Assembly (NCBI RefSeq): GCF_019969685.1
Contig: NZ_JAHXYZ010000001.1
Location: 1,860,001-1,924,000, forward strand
Source of the DNA: Microbacterium sp. EST19A
GTDB lineage: Bacteria > Actinomycetota > Actinomycetes > Actinomycetales > Microbacteriaceae
DNA: 64,000 nucleotides
Reading direction: 5' to 3'
Shown here: in pieces, positions 1 through 8,048 of the stretch
Numbering within the stretch: the first letter of the stretch is position 1
How the letters are laid out: the number at the start of each line of letters is the position of its first letter
Position numbers and translations under genes: made by a program
Notes under the pieces: model-generated
Database searches by the model: none
What the model saw: only the letters and a program-made list of their open reading frames with translations
Told to the model about the DNA's origin: nothing

Positions 1-229
1 CATCGTCTCGGAGTGGAAACGCCCCGACGGCTCCGTCGAGGAGCGCCGGGCCGAGGAGTTCCGCATCGTGCCGTACTCCACCCCGCGCGGCAATGCCGCG
101 GCGTACTACCCGGAGACGAACGTGCTCGTGCCGCTCGACTCGGTCGCCGATGTCAGCGGCACGCCGACCTCGAAGTCCGTGATCGTGCGCCTCGAGCACC
201 GTGCCGGCGCGATCGCATCGGGCGACTGA
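1..229 (+). CDS. Molybdopterin oxidoreductase alpha subunit, FdhF/YdeP type (C-terminal fragment)
   Basis: Only the last 75 codons are inside the window; the 5' part lies to the left. The reading frame runs from base 2 to a TGA at 227-229. The residues [19 protein letters not shown] followed by [12 protein letters not shown] match the C-terminal molydopterin-dinucleotide-binding end of the FdhF/YdeP-like molybdopterin oxidoreductase family (formate dehydrogenase-like). These enzymes use a bis-MGD cofactor for a two-electron oxidation or reduction; the true substrate cannot be told from this tail. The next gene, fdhD, starts two bases after the stop and encodes the sulfurtransferase that activates exactly this enzyme class, which strengthens the call. 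Confidence 0.8.
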   Translation, partial: IVSEWKRPDGSVEERRAEEFRIVPYSTPRGNAAAYYPETNVLVPLDSVADVSGTPTSKSVIVRLEHRAGAIASGD

Positions 230-230
230 G

Positions 231-1130
231 ATGGGTCGCCTCACCGCACGCTCTCCCGTCACGCGCATCGTGCTCGCCGATGAGGGTGCCACCGTCCGCC
301 GGCGTGCCGACACCCTCGCCGTCGAGGAGCCCCTCGAGATCCGCCTCTCGGGCAGCCCGCTCACCGTGACGATGCGCACTCCCGGCCACGACGTCGAGCT
401 CGCGGCGGGATTCCTCGTGTCGGAGAGCGTGATCTCGGCGGGCGGCGACTTCCTCACCGCGATCCACTGCGGGGGACCCGGCACCGGAGGCGGCAGCCCG
501 GGCTCGCTGCTGACGATCGGCAGCGAGCCGCCGGCATCCGCGCTCTCCGCCGGCAACACGTACAACGTGCTCGACGTCACTCTCCGGTCGGGACTCGAGG
601 CGCCAGTCACCGACATCGCCCGCAACTTCTATACGACGAGTTCGTGCGGCGTGTGCGGAGCGGCCTCCATCGAGGCGATCGAGAAGACCTCCCGTTTCGA
701 CGTGGCGGCGGATGCCGTGACGGTGGATGCCGCGCTGCTGCTGTCGCTCCCCGACAGGCTGCGCGAGGGGCAAGCCGTGTTCGAGAAGACCGGCGGCCTC
801 CATGCCGCCGCGCTGTTCGACGCGGCGACCGGAGAGCTCCTGGTGCTGCGGGAGGACGTCGGTCGGCACAACGCCGTCGACAAGGTGATCGGCTGGGCGG
901 TGCTCGAGGATCGGCTGCCCCTGACCGGCACCGTGCTGCAGGTGTCCGGACGTGCGAGCTTCGAGCTCGTGCAGAAGGCGGTGATGGCCGGCATCCCGAT
1001 CCTCTCCGCCGTGTCGGCGCCGTCGTCGCTGGCCGTCGAGCTCGCAGCGGCGTCAGGGCTGACGCTCGCCGGCTTCGTGCGTGGGACGTCGATGAACGTC
1101 TACGCGCGGCCGGACCGCGTCGTCGTCTGA
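231..1130 (+). CDS. fdhD: Formate dehydrogenase accessory sulfurtransferase FdhD
   Basis: A 299-residue protein of the FdhD family, which moves sulfur from a cysteine desulfurase onto the molybdenum of the bis-MGD cofactor before it is inserted into formate dehydrogenase-like enzymes in the cytoplasm. The family signature [12 protein letters not shown] carries the CxxC sulfur-transfer pair, and [14 protein letters not shown] is the conserved downstream block. I chose the ATG at 231, which directly follows the oxidoreductase stop (translational coupling); an in-frame ATG at 201 would lie inside the upstream gene. Length is normal for the family. Co-transcription with the preceding oxidoreductase is very likely. 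Confidence 0.95.
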   Translation: MGRLTARSPVTRIVLADEGATVRRRADTLAVEEPLEIRLSGSPLTVTMRTPGHDVELAAGFLVSESVISAGGDFLTAIHCGGPGTGGGSPGSLLTIGSEPPASALSAGNTYNVLDVTLRSGLEAPVTDIARNFYTTSSCGVCGAASIEAIEKTSRFDVAADAVTVDAALLLSLPDRLREGQAVFEKTGGLHAAALFDAATGELLVLREDVGRHNAVDKVIGWAVLEDRLPLTGTVLQVSGRASFELVQKAVMAGIPILSAVSAPSSLAVELAAASGLTLAGFVRGTSMNVYARPDRVVV

Positions 1131-1147
1131 CCGTCGCGGAACGCGAT

Positions 1148-1215
1148 CCGCAGAACAGCACGGACTTCGCACGAATCCGGCTGGTCCCTGCGACGAAGTT
1201 CGTGTCGTTCTGCGG
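1148..1215. repeat. Intergenic inverted repeat (hairpin element A)
   Basis: Two 22-base arms (1148-1169 and 1194-1215) pair with 19 of 22 matches around a 24-base loop. It lies after fdhD and may act as a terminator, but there is no T-run. It resembles in layout three other intergenic palindromes in this window although the arm sequences differ. Confidence 0.6.
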
Positions 1216-1322
1216 AGTCCGAGTCGGGCCGGATGCGCTGGTGACGTGCGCGCCTCCGATCCGATTCCCCTCTGTCTCCGAACAACCGCTGAGCACCTTC
1301 ACCGGTGGAACAGGAGACGATC

Positions 1323-2909
1323 ATGGCCAAGCGCCGCAGCGGCAAACGATTCATCGCGTGGGCTGCCCTCTCGGGGGTGATCGGCGGCGCGGTCTTCCTC
1401 GCGGTCGCCGAGCTGTTCGCCCTCCTCTTCGCCCGCGCGGCGAGCCCGATCCTCGCGGTCGGCGGCTTCGTGATCGACATCGTTCCGCAGCCCTTCAAGG
1501 AGTTCGCGATCGCCACGTTCGGCGAATACGACAAGCTCGTGCTGCTCGGCAGCCTCGGCCTCGCCGTGGTCATCGCGTCGGCGATCGCCGGCATCCTGCA
1601 ACTCATCAAGCCCCCGCTCGGTGTCGTCGCGCTGATCATCGCCGGTGTGCTCTCGACCGCTGCGATCGTGACCCGGGCCGGAGCCCCCGCGCTGGCTTTC
1701 CTGCCGCCGGTCCTCGGCACCATCGCCGGATCGATCGTCCTCCTCCTCCTCGTCAAGCGCCTGCGCGCCTGGCGTGCCGCCGTCCTCCCGGAGCGTGCGG
1801 AAGGCGTCAGCGCTGACGCCGAGACCGCTGCGCCCAAGGGCATCGACCGCCGCCGCTTCTTCATGGTGGCCGCGATCTCGGGAGCATCCGCCGTCGTCGT
1901 CGGCGTCGCATCGCGTGCTGTGAGCATGACGGTGGGGTCGGTCGAGGCCATCCGCGACTCCCTGAAGCTGCCCTCGGCGAAGTCGAAGGTCACGATCCCC
2001 GAGGGCGCCGAGCTCGACATCAAGGGTCTGAGCAAGCTGTTCACCCCGAACAAGGACTTCTACCGCGTCGACACCGCGCTGACGGTTCCGACCATCGATC
2101 CCGCGACCTGGCGTCTCACGATCGACGGCATGGTCGACCAGAAGGTGGAGATGTCGTTCCAGGACCTCCTCGACATGGGGCTCGACGAGTACTCGATCAC
2201 CCTGACATGCGTCTCCAACGAGGTCGGCGGTGAGCTCGCCGGCAACGCGATGTGGCTCGGCGTCCCCCTGCGTGACGTGCTGAAGAAGGCGGGCGTGAAG
2301 TCGGGTGCCGACATGGTGCTCTCGAAGAGCGTCGACGGCTACACCGCGAGCACCCCGCTGTCGGCCCTGACCGACGACAACCTCGACGCGATCCTCGCGG
2401 TCGCCATGAACGGCGAGCCTCTGCCCGCCGAGCACGGCTTCCCGGTGCGGATGGTCGTTCCCGGTCTCTACGGCTACGTCTCGGCGACGAAGTGGCTCAC
2501 CGAGCTCAAGGTCACGACCTTCGCGAAGGACGAGGCGTACTGGACCCCTCGCGGCTACAGCGCCGAGGCGCCGATCAAGTTCTCGTCGAGGCTCGACACC
2601 CCCAGCATCGGCGAGGCCGTGCCCGCCGGCAAGATCCCGATCGCGGGTGTCGCCTGGGCGCAGTCCGTGGGCATCGAGCGCGTCGAGGTGAAGATCGACG
2701 AAGGCGAGTGGACCGCGGTCACGATGTCGACTCCGATCAACGACGACACCTGGGTGCAGTGGTTCATGGAGTGGGACGCGACCCCCGGCACGCACTACGT
2801 CGCCGTTCGCGCCGTGAACAAGAACGGCGACCTCCAGATCGAGGAACGTGCACCGATCGCGCCCGACGGATCGTCCGGCTGGCAGCGTTCGCTCATCCGC
2901 GTCACCTGA
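1323..2909 (+). CDS. Membrane-anchored molybdopterin-dependent oxidoreductase (sulfite oxidase fold)
   Basis: A 528-residue protein. Roughly residues 10-160 contain four hydrophobic segments, followed by an RRRFF motif and a fifth hydrophobic stretch near 175-200 that resembles a Tat signal-anchor. From about residue 240 the protein has the sulfite oxidase-type molybdopterin domain: the cysteine in SITLTCVSNEVGG is the expected molybdenum ligand, and AEHGFPVRMVVPGLYGY is a conserved block. A C-terminal Ig-like dimerisation domain follows. The catalytic part is probably outside the membrane; the substrate is unknown. I chose ATG 1323 because AGGAG lies six bases before it; a GTG at 1305 in the same frame has no such site. 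It sits among molybdenum-cofactor genes. Confidence 0.88.
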   Translation: MAKRRSGKRFIAWAALSGVIGGAVFLAVAELFALLFARAASPILAVGGFVIDIVPQPFKEFAIATFGEYDKLVLLGSLGLAVVIASAIAGILQLIKPPLGVVALIIAGVLSTAAIVTRAGAPALAFLPPVLGTIAGSIVLLLLVKRLRAWRAAVLPERAEGVSADAETAAPKGIDRRRFFMVAAISGASAVVVGVASRAVSMTVGSVEAIRDSLKLPSAKSKVTIPEGAELDIKGLSKLFTPNKDFYRVDTALTVPTIDPATWRLTIDGMVDQKVEMSFQDLLDMGLDEYSITLTCVSNEVGGELAGNAMWLGVPLRDVLKKAGVKSGADMVLSKSVDGYTASTPLSALTDDNLDAILAVAMNGEPLPAEHGFPVRMVVPGLYGYVSATKWLTELKVTTFAKDEAYWTPRGYSAEAPIKFSSRLDTPSIGEAVPAGKIPIAGVAWAQSVGIERVEVKIDEGEWTAVTMSTPINDDTWVQWFMEWDATPGTHYVAVRAVNKNGDLQIEERAPIAPDGSSGWQRSLIRVT

Positions 2910-2931
2910 CCCGGGTGCGGCGCTGACCCCG

Positions 2932-3010
2932 CGCGGAATCAGGCGAACGCGCCGAATCAGGCCGATTCCGACAAGATCGGCCTGATTCCGCGCGTCGGCC
3001 TGTTTCCGCG
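2932..3010. repeat. Long intergenic palindrome (hairpin element B)
   Basis: Arms of 35 bases (2932-2966 and 2976-3010) pair with 31 matches around a 9-base loop. Each arm itself holds two copies of a gaatcagg-type motif, so several alternative hairpins are possible. It fills most of the space between the oxidoreductase and mogA, and probably ends the upstream transcript. Confidence 0.75.
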
Positions 3011-3025
3011 AGGGACCCCGGCACC

Positions 3026-3037
3026 TAGGGTGGAGCC
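3026..3037 (+). promoter_or_regulatory. Probable -10 element for a leaderless mogA transcript
   Basis: TAGGGT at 3026-3031 is followed by six bases and then the mogA ATG at 3038. This spacing puts the transcription start on the initiation codon. No convincing -35 box is visible. Confidence 0.45.
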
Positions 3038-3526
3038 ATGACGTCGCATCCCGCTCTCGTGATCACCGTCTCGGATCGATCCTTCCGCGGGGAGCGCGAA
3101 GACCGTGGCGGTCCGATCGCCGTGGAGCTGCTGCGGGCCGCGGGGTGGAGCTGCCCGGATGCCGAGATCATCGAAGACGGCACGAGCTCCGTGGCCGATG
3201 CCCTGCGCAGAGCCGCGGCACGCGGCATCCGACTGATCGTGACGACGGGCGGCACCGGTGTCGGTCCGCGTGACCAGACGCCGGAGGGCACGAGCCGGGT
3301 GGTCACCCGCGAGATCCCCGGCATCGCCGAAGAGCTGCGGCGCAGCGGAATGGCCGATACGCCCCTGTCGGTGCTGTCGCGGGGCGTTGCCGGCATCATC
3401 GACCCGTACGGGGCGCTGGTCGTGAATCTTCCCGGATCGACGCGTGCCGTCGCATCCGGAGTTCCCGTGATTCTCGGCGTCGCCGGGCACATCGTGGATC
3501 AGGTAGAGGGCGGAGACCACACATGA
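3038..3526 (+). CDS. mogA: Molybdopterin adenylyltransferase, MogA/MoaB family
   Basis: A 162-residue MoCF-biosynthesis-domain protein. This family adenylylates molybdopterin with ATP to give MPT-AMP, the step before molybdate insertion by MoeA. The substrate-binding loop TTGGTGVGPRDQTPE is intact, and VNLPGSTRA matches the conserved C-terminal block. The size fits single-domain MogA/MoaB; separating MogA from MoaB by sequence is not certain, but no other adenylyltransferase is present here. The stop overlaps the moaE start by four bases (ATGA), so the two are translated together. Confidence 0.9.
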   Translation: MTSHPALVITVSDRSFRGEREDRGGPIAVELLRAAGWSCPDAEIIEDGTSSVADALRRAAARGIRLIVTTGGTGVGPRDQTPEGTSRVVTREIPGIAEELRRSGMADTPLSVLSRGVAGIIDPYGALVVNLPGSTRAVASGVPVILGVAGHIVDQVEGGDHT

Positions 3527-3951
3527 ACGACGTACGACTGGCAGCCATGAGCGAAGAGTTGCTCGACCTCGACGCGCACCTGCGCGCAGTGGAGGATCCG
3601 CGGCTCGGCGGCGTGACGACCTTCGTCGGACGCGTGCGCGACAACGACCCCGACGCGCAGACGCCCGTGGTCGGCCTCGAGTACAGCTCCCACCCGGATG
3701 CCGAGGCGACACTGCGCCGGATCGCCGAAGAGGCCGGGGGCGACGCCTCCGCCGTGGTGGCGGTCAGTCACCGCATCGGCCGGCTGGAAGTCGGCGACGC
3801 GGCTGTCGTGATCGCCGTCGCCTCCGAGCACCGGGCCGAGGCTTTCGAGGTGTGCCGTGCGGTGATCGAGGCGATCAAGAAGGATCTGCCCGTCTGGAAG
3901 CGTCAGGTCGAATCCGACGGGACCACGTCGTGGAAGGGCATCGGCGGCTGA
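3523..3951 (+). CDS. moaE: Molybdopterin synthase catalytic subunit MoaE
   Basis: A 142-residue MoaE. It forms a heterotetramer with MoaD and adds the dithiolene sulfurs to precursor Z (cyclic pyranopterin monophosphate). Family features seen are FVGRVRDND near residue 32, GLEYSSHP, HRIGRLEVGDAAV, and the C-terminal catalytic block PVWKRQVESDGTTSWKG containing the active-site lysines. It overlaps mogA by ATGA and converges on moaD, whose product is its partner, across a 13-base gap. The two synthase subunits are therefore on opposite strands. Confidence 0.95.
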   Translation: MNDVRLAAMSEELLDLDAHLRAVEDPRLGGVTTFVGRVRDNDPDAQTPVVGLEYSSHPDAEATLRRIAEEAGGDASAVVAVSHRIGRLEVGDAAVVIAVASEHRAEAFEVCRAVIEAIKKDLPVWKRQVESDGTTSWKGIGG

Positions 3952-3964
3952 GCCGCCGCTCGCC

Positions 3965-4198
3965 TCACCCGCCCGCGAAGGGCGGGAGCACGTCGATGAG
4001 CTGGGCGTCGTCGAGCGGCCGGTCGTCATCGGCGCGCACGCCGTCGACGAGCACGGCGCAGCGCGGCAGGATGTCGACGAGGGCCGGATGCTGCGCGATC
4101 ACAGCCGCACGGAAGGCCAGAAGCGTGGGTTCGTCGCGTTCCTCGGCATCCGTGCCCGCGGCTTCCGCGGCGGCGGCGAAGTAGCGCACGCGGGTCAT
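3965..4198 (-). CDS. moaD: Molybdopterin synthase sulfur carrier subunit MoaD
   Basis: A 77-residue ubiquitin-fold protein ending in the diagnostic Gly-Gly (VLPPFAGG), which is adenylylated by MoeB and then carries the thiocarboxylate used by MoaE. The start overlaps the moaC stop by four bases. It is the last gene of the minus-strand operon moeB-moeA-moaC-moaD. Size and terminus are normal for the family. Confidence 0.92.
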   Translation of the reverse strand: MTRVRYFAAAAEAAGTDAEERDEPTLLAFRAAVIAQHPALVDILPRCAVLVDGVRADDDRPLDDAQLIDVLPPFAGG

Positions 4199-4689
4199 CG
4201 TGCGTCTCCGGGTGCGTCTTCTCCCGGGCGGACCCAGTCGCCGGAGCGCCCGCCCGACTTCGCGACGATGCGCACGTCCTCGATCACGACCGAACGATCG
4301 AGTCCCTTGATCATGTCGACGATTCCGAGCGCGGCCACGGAGACGGCGGTCAGCGCCTCCATCTCGACGCCGGTGCGATCGGCGGTTCCCACGGTCGCCT
4401 CGATCAGCACGCCGTCGTCGACGATGTCGAGTTCGACATTGGCGCGGTGCACGCCGATCACATGGGCGAGCGGCAGCAGCGCCGGGGTCGACTTGGCGGC
4501 CTGGATGCCCGCGATCCGGGCGACCGCGAGCACGTCGCCCTTCGGGGCGGTGCCGTCGCGGAGGGCGGTGATGACCTCGGCGCTGCAGCGCACGAAACCG
4601 CGTGCCGTCGCCGTGCGGACGGTCGGCTGCTTCGCGGTCACATCGACCATGTGCGCGCGGCCGGCCGCGTCAAGGTGAGGGAAGCTCAT
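4195..4689 (-). CDS. moaC: Cyclic pyranopterin monophosphate synthase MoaC
   Basis: A 164-residue MoaC, which with MoaA turns GTP into cyclic pyranopterin monophosphate, the first step of molybdenum cofactor synthesis. The opening MSFPHLDAAGRAHMVDV, the LLPLAHVIGVHRANVELD block and the MIKGLDRSVVIEDVRIVAKSGG block with its conserved lysines are present. I placed the start at 4689, where ATG overlaps the moeA stop (ATGA); an open frame extends further upstream but only inside moeA. Normal family length. Confidence 0.95.
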   Translation of the reverse strand: MSFPHLDAAGRAHMVDVTAKQPTVRTATARGFVRCSAEVITALRDGTAPKGDVLAVARIAGIQAAKSTPALLPLAHVIGVHRANVELDIVDDGVLIEATVGTADRTGVEMEALTAVSVAALGIVDMIKGLDRSVVIEDVRIVAKSGGRSGDWVRPGEDAPGDAR

Positions 4690-5921
4690 CCCACCAGCAT
4701 GACATCGATCACGTCGCCCACGGCGACGGCCTCGACCTCGGCGGGCACGATCGCGAACGCGTGGGCGCGGGCGAGGCCTCCGGCCAGGTGCGACCCCGAT
4801 CCGCCCGCCGTGGCCGGACGCACCGTGCGCGCGGCGAGGTCGACGACGGCCGGAAGGTACTGGCGGCGTCCGGGCGGCGTGGTCCATGCGGCATCGGCGG
4901 TGAAGGGCGCATGCGCGCGGCGGATGTCGGTGCGACCCTGCATCGCGAGGAGAGCCGGGCGCACGAACACCTCGAACGACACCGCGACGCTGACAGGGTT
5001 GCCGGGCAGTCCGAAGACGAGGCCGCCGGCGTCGAGCGCGCCGAACGCCTGGGGCTTGCCCGGCTGCATCGCGACGCTCACGAACTCGACCTCGCCGCGA
5101 CCGTCGAACGCCCCGCGCACGGGCTCGTACGCACCGGCGCTCACGCCGCCCGTGAAGATGATCACGTCGGCACCGACCTCGACGGCTTCGGCCGTCACGG
5201 CGCTGACGGCCTCCGGCAAATCGGGCACCCGGGCGACGAGCACGACCTCGGCATCGGCATCCGCCACCAGCTGCTCCAGCAGCGGACCGTTCGAGTCGGG
5301 GATACGGCCGCGTTCGGCGGGCTCGCCCGGGTCGAGCAGCTCGCTCCCGGTGGAGATGACGGCCACGCGCGGCGCGCGCGTCACGGTCACCCCCGATACT
5401 CCGGCGGCAACCGCGGCCGCGAGCTGGAAGGCACCCAGGCGCTCGCCTGCCCGCACGACCTCATCGCCTGCCTTCAGGTCTGCGCCGCGTCGTCGCACGA
5501 ACGTGCCGGGCTTCGCGGGAGCGTGAAGCACCCGCACCTCGCCGAGGGAGTCCGCGAGACCGCCTTCCGTGTCTTCGAAGGGCACGATGGTGTCGGCATC
5601 CGCGGGCGTCGGGGAGCCGGTCATGATGCGCGCGGCCTCGCCGGCGCCGAGCGGCGGATCGATCGAGACTCCGGCCGGCAGGTCGGCGACGACCCGCAGC
5701 GTGACAGGGTGCTCCTCGGATGCCGTGGCGACATCGGCCGCGCGCACGGCGAAGCCGTCCATCGCGGAGTTGTCGAACAGCGGGATGTCGTGGGCGGCGA
5801 CGGCCGGATCGGCGAGCGTGCGCCCTGCGGCATCCTTCACCGCGCGCGTCTCCGCCTCGAGCACCTCCACGGCCTCGAGAACGCGGGCGAGCTGGTCCTC
5901 GACCGTGCGACGCCCGGTCAT
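4686..5921 (-). CDS. moeA: Molybdopterin molybdotransferase MoeA
   Basis: A 411-residue MoeA that inserts molybdate into MPT-AMP to give active cofactor. The N-terminal block IPLFDNSAMDGFAVRAADV, the central MoCF domain motif FTGGVSAGAYE and the GLPGNPVSVAVSFEVFVRPAL block are all intact, followed by the C-terminal domain IV. It is translationally coupled to moeB upstream and moaC downstream through ATGA overlaps. Adenylylated substrate would come from MogA, encoded on the other strand nearby. Confidence 0.95.
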   Translation of the reverse strand: MTGRRTVEDQLARVLEAVEVLEAETRAVKDAAGRTLADPAVAAHDIPLFDNSAMDGFAVRAADVATASEEHPVTLRVVADLPAGVSIDPPLGAGEAARIMTGSPTPADADTIVPFEDTEGGLADSLGEVRVLHAPAKPGTFVRRRGADLKAGDEVVRAGERLGAFQLAAAVAAGVSGVTVTRAPRVAVISTGSELLDPGEPAERGRIPDSNGPLLEQLVADADAEVVLVARVPDLPEAVSAVTAEAVEVGADVIIFTGGVSAGAYEPVRGAFDGRGEVEFVSVAMQPGKPQAFGALDAGGLVFGLPGNPVSVAVSFEVFVRPALLAMQGRTDIRRAHAPFTADAAWTTPPGRRQYLPAVVDLAARTVRPATAGGSGSHLAGGLARAHAFAIVPAEVEAVAVGDVIDVMLVG

Positions 5922-6703
5922 GCGGACACCGCCTGGGTGACGGCGGATGCCGGACGGATCGCGATCTCGTGCTGCCGCGAGGTGAGCGCGTCGATCATGG
6001 CGAGCCGGCCGAGCAGCGGCTCACCGGCGCCCGTGACGAGCTTGATGACCTCGCCGGCGAGGAGTCCGCCGACCTGCACGCACAGCGCGCCGAGCACGCC
6101 GACCTGCGCGCAGCTGGGTGGTTCGCCCTCGGTTCCTGGCGGGAAGAGGTCGGCGAGCACGACCGGTTCGCCCTGGGGCGGATGCGACCAGAAGACGGTG
6201 GCCTGCGCGTGCCACTCCTGCACCGCGCCCCACACGAGCGGAAGTCCGAGGGCTTCGGCGGCGGCCGCGACCTCGCGGCGGGTCTCGAACGAGTCGCTCG
6301 TGTCGACGACGACATCGGCTCCCGCGAGCAGGCGTTCGGCGTTCGCGGCATCGAGGCGCTCGGGCAGCTGCGTGACGGTGGTCTGCGGCGCGAGTGCCGT
6401 GATCGCCCGCGCGGCGGAGGCGGTCTTGTGCGTGCCGATGTCTTCGACGCGGTGGGCGAGCTGACGCTGCAGGTTGGTCAGCTCCACGACGTCGTCGTCG
6501 ATCACGGTGAGCGCTCCGATGCCCGCCGCGGCGAGCGCGAGCAGTACCGGCGAGCCGAGGCCGCCGGCGCCGACGACCGTGACACGCGCGGCGTTGAGGC
6601 GCCGCTGCCCCTCTTCGCCGATGCCGGTGAGCACGGCATGCCGAGCGGTGCGCACGAGTTCGGTCGGCTCCAGAGCAGGTGCGGGGGCGACGAGAGGATC
6701 CAT
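5918..6703 (-). CDS. moeB: Molybdopterin-synthase adenylyltransferase MoeB (ThiF/E1-like)
   Basis: A 261-residue E1-like enzyme expected to adenylylate the Gly-Gly end of MoaD. The nucleotide-binding loop VVGAGGLGSPVLLALAAAG, the DDDVVELTNLQRQ block and a catalytic-loop region are present. The paired CxxC motifs that bind structural zinc in E. coli MoeB are not visible: the place where CYRCLFP is expected reads LADLFPPG. Such zinc-free ThiF proteins exist in other actinobacteria, so function is probably kept. It is the first gene of the minus-strand operon. The ATG at 6703 follows a TACCCT hexamer by six bases, suggesting a leaderless transcript. Confidence 0.88.
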   Translation of the reverse strand: MDPLVAPAPALEPTELVRTARHAVLTGIGEEGQRRLNAARVTVVGAGGLGSPVLLALAAAGIGALTVIDDDVVELTNLQRQLAHRVEDIGTHKTASAARAITALAPQTTVTQLPERLDAANAERLLAGADVVVDTSDSFETRREVAAAAEALGLPLVWGAVQEWHAQATVFWSHPPQGEPVVLADLFPPGTEGEPPSCAQVGVLGALCVQVGGLLAGEVIKLVTGAGEPLLGRLAMIDALTSRQHEIAIRPASAVTQAVSA

Positions 6704-6715
6704 GGCTTCAGGGTA
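6704..6715 (-). promoter_or_regulatory. Probable -10 element for leaderless moeB operon transcript
   Basis: Read on the minus strand, TACCCT (6715-6710) is followed by six bases and the moeB ATG (6703). The geometry fits transcription starting at the initiation codon. Confidence 0.4.
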
Positions 6716-6819
6716 TGCCTCGACGCAGGCATCGCACGAGGGAGCCTGTCGCGCACGGACGCGCGGCGAGTATCGTGGGCGCCGAACGGGCCGCCGACGC
6801 CCGGGAGACGGATGCCGAC

Positions 6820-7410
6820 ATGCGCACGCTCATCGCCGTGGAGTTCAGCTCGCTCGATGGAGTCATGCAGTCTCCAGGTCGACCGGACGAAGACACCTCT
6901 GACGGTTTCACCCGCGGCGGGTGGGCCGCGAACCATATGGCCGTCGACCCCGAGGCGGGGGCCGCGGCGATGGCGGGGAGCGGTGCGACGGAGGGGATGG
7001 TGTTCGGCCGACGGACCTATGACGATCTCGTCGGCCACTGGCTCGCGACATCCGAACCCAATCCGTTCACCGACGTCCTGCGCGCGACTCCGAAGTTCGT
7101 CGCCAGCAGGAACCCCGCGGCGGATCTGCCCCACCCGAACAGCGAGCTCGTCGCCGGAGAGGCGGTCGAGACGATCTCGCAGCTGAAGAAGGCGGGTGAC
7201 GGCGAGCTGGTCATGCTCGGCAGCGCGACCCTGCTGCACAGCCTGCAGGCAGCCGATCTGGTCGACGGGTACATCCTCACGATCCTCCCGGTGACCGTGG
7301 GCGCCGGAAAGCGCCTGTTCGCCGACGGCACCGTTCCCGCGACGCTGAAGCTCACTCGATCCGTGGTCACCCAGAAGGGCGCGATCCTAGCGGAGTACCG
7401 CCGCTCCTGA
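6820..7410 (+). CDS. Dihydrofolate reductase-fold family protein (RibD C-terminal-like)
   Basis: A 196-residue protein with the RibD_C/DHFR-like fold: MRTLIAVEFSSLDGVMQSPG at the N terminus, VFGRRTYDDLVGHW in the middle and LIP-type segment LTILPVTVGAGKRLF near the end. Members of this family are common single-domain proteins of unknown substrate, related to pyrimidine reductases and DHFR; several bind NADPH. I chose ATG 6820, after GGGAG at 6803-6807, because an upstream in-frame start would give an unrelated basic extension. It stands alone between moeB and the next gene and its role is not clear. Confidence 0.8.
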   Translation: MRTLIAVEFSSLDGVMQSPGRPDEDTSDGFTRGGWAANHMAVDPEAGAAAMAGSGATEGMVFGRRTYDDLVGHWLATSEPNPFTDVLRATPKFVASRNPAADLPHPNSELVAGEAVETISQLKKAGDGELVMLGSATLLHSLQAADLVDGYILTILPVTVGAGKRLFADGTVPATLKLTRSVVTQKGAILAEYRRS

Positions 7411-7439
7411 GCGGGCGGCGGGTGGTCGGGGTTCGACGT

Positions 7440-8021
7440 ATGAGACTGTCGCCGTTGCCGCCGGAGGCGAGTTGGACGCATCGAGGCGTGCGGGACGGAT
7501 TCGAGGTGGTGTTCCTCCGATCGGCGGGCGACGGCCACCGACTGGTCGGGCACACGACCGCGAACGAGGAGTCGGTCCTCTGGTCGGTCGGCTACGACGT
7601 GACGCTGGATGCTGCGTGGCGGACGGTCGCCGTGCACGCGACCACGCTCACCGCGGCCGGGGGGCGAGAGGTGGCGCTGACCCGCGATGCCGCAGACCGG
7701 TGGGTGGTCGACGGCGAGCCGAGGCCCGATCTGGACGGCTGTGCCGACGTCGACTTCGAATCGTCCGCGGTCACCAACACGTTCCCGATCCACCGGCTCG
7801 ATCTCGTCGAGGGGAAGGCCTTCGACGTGTCATCGGCGTTCGTGCGCGCGGACGATCTGCGGGTCGAGCGCCTGGACCAGACCTACACGCTCATCGCTCG
7901 CTCCGACGAGGGACTGACGTTGCACTACGAGTCGCCCACGTTCGAGTTCGTCTGCGACCTGATCTACGACGGGGCGGGGCTCATCGTGGACTATCCCGGA
8001 ATCGCCGTGCGGGATCTCTGA
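7440..8021 (+). CDS. Putative glycolipid-binding-fold protein
   Basis: A 193-residue protein of the family usually annotated as putative glycolipid-binding (spore-like beta-barrel). Features seen: WTHRGVRDGFEVVFL at the N terminus, LHYESPTFEFVCDLIYD and a C-terminal DYPGIAVRDL, which is the typical family ending. No signal peptide or membrane segment is present, so it is probably cytoplasmic. A GTG at 7422 in the same frame is an alternative start that adds six residues. The distance of about 30 bases from the DHFR-fold gene suggests co-transcription. The biochemical role is not known. Confidence 0.7.
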   Translation: MRLSPLPPEASWTHRGVRDGFEVVFLRSAGDGHRLVGHTTANEESVLWSVGYDVTLDAAWRTVAVHATTLTAAGGREVALTRDAADRWVVDGEPRPDLDGCADVDFESSAVTNTFPIHRLDLVEGKAFDVSSAFVRADDLRVERLDQTYTLIARSDEGLTLHYESPTFEFVCDLIYDGAGLIVDYPGIAVRDL

Positions 8022-8048
8022 TCTGATGGCGCGAGGGGATCCGGTGCC

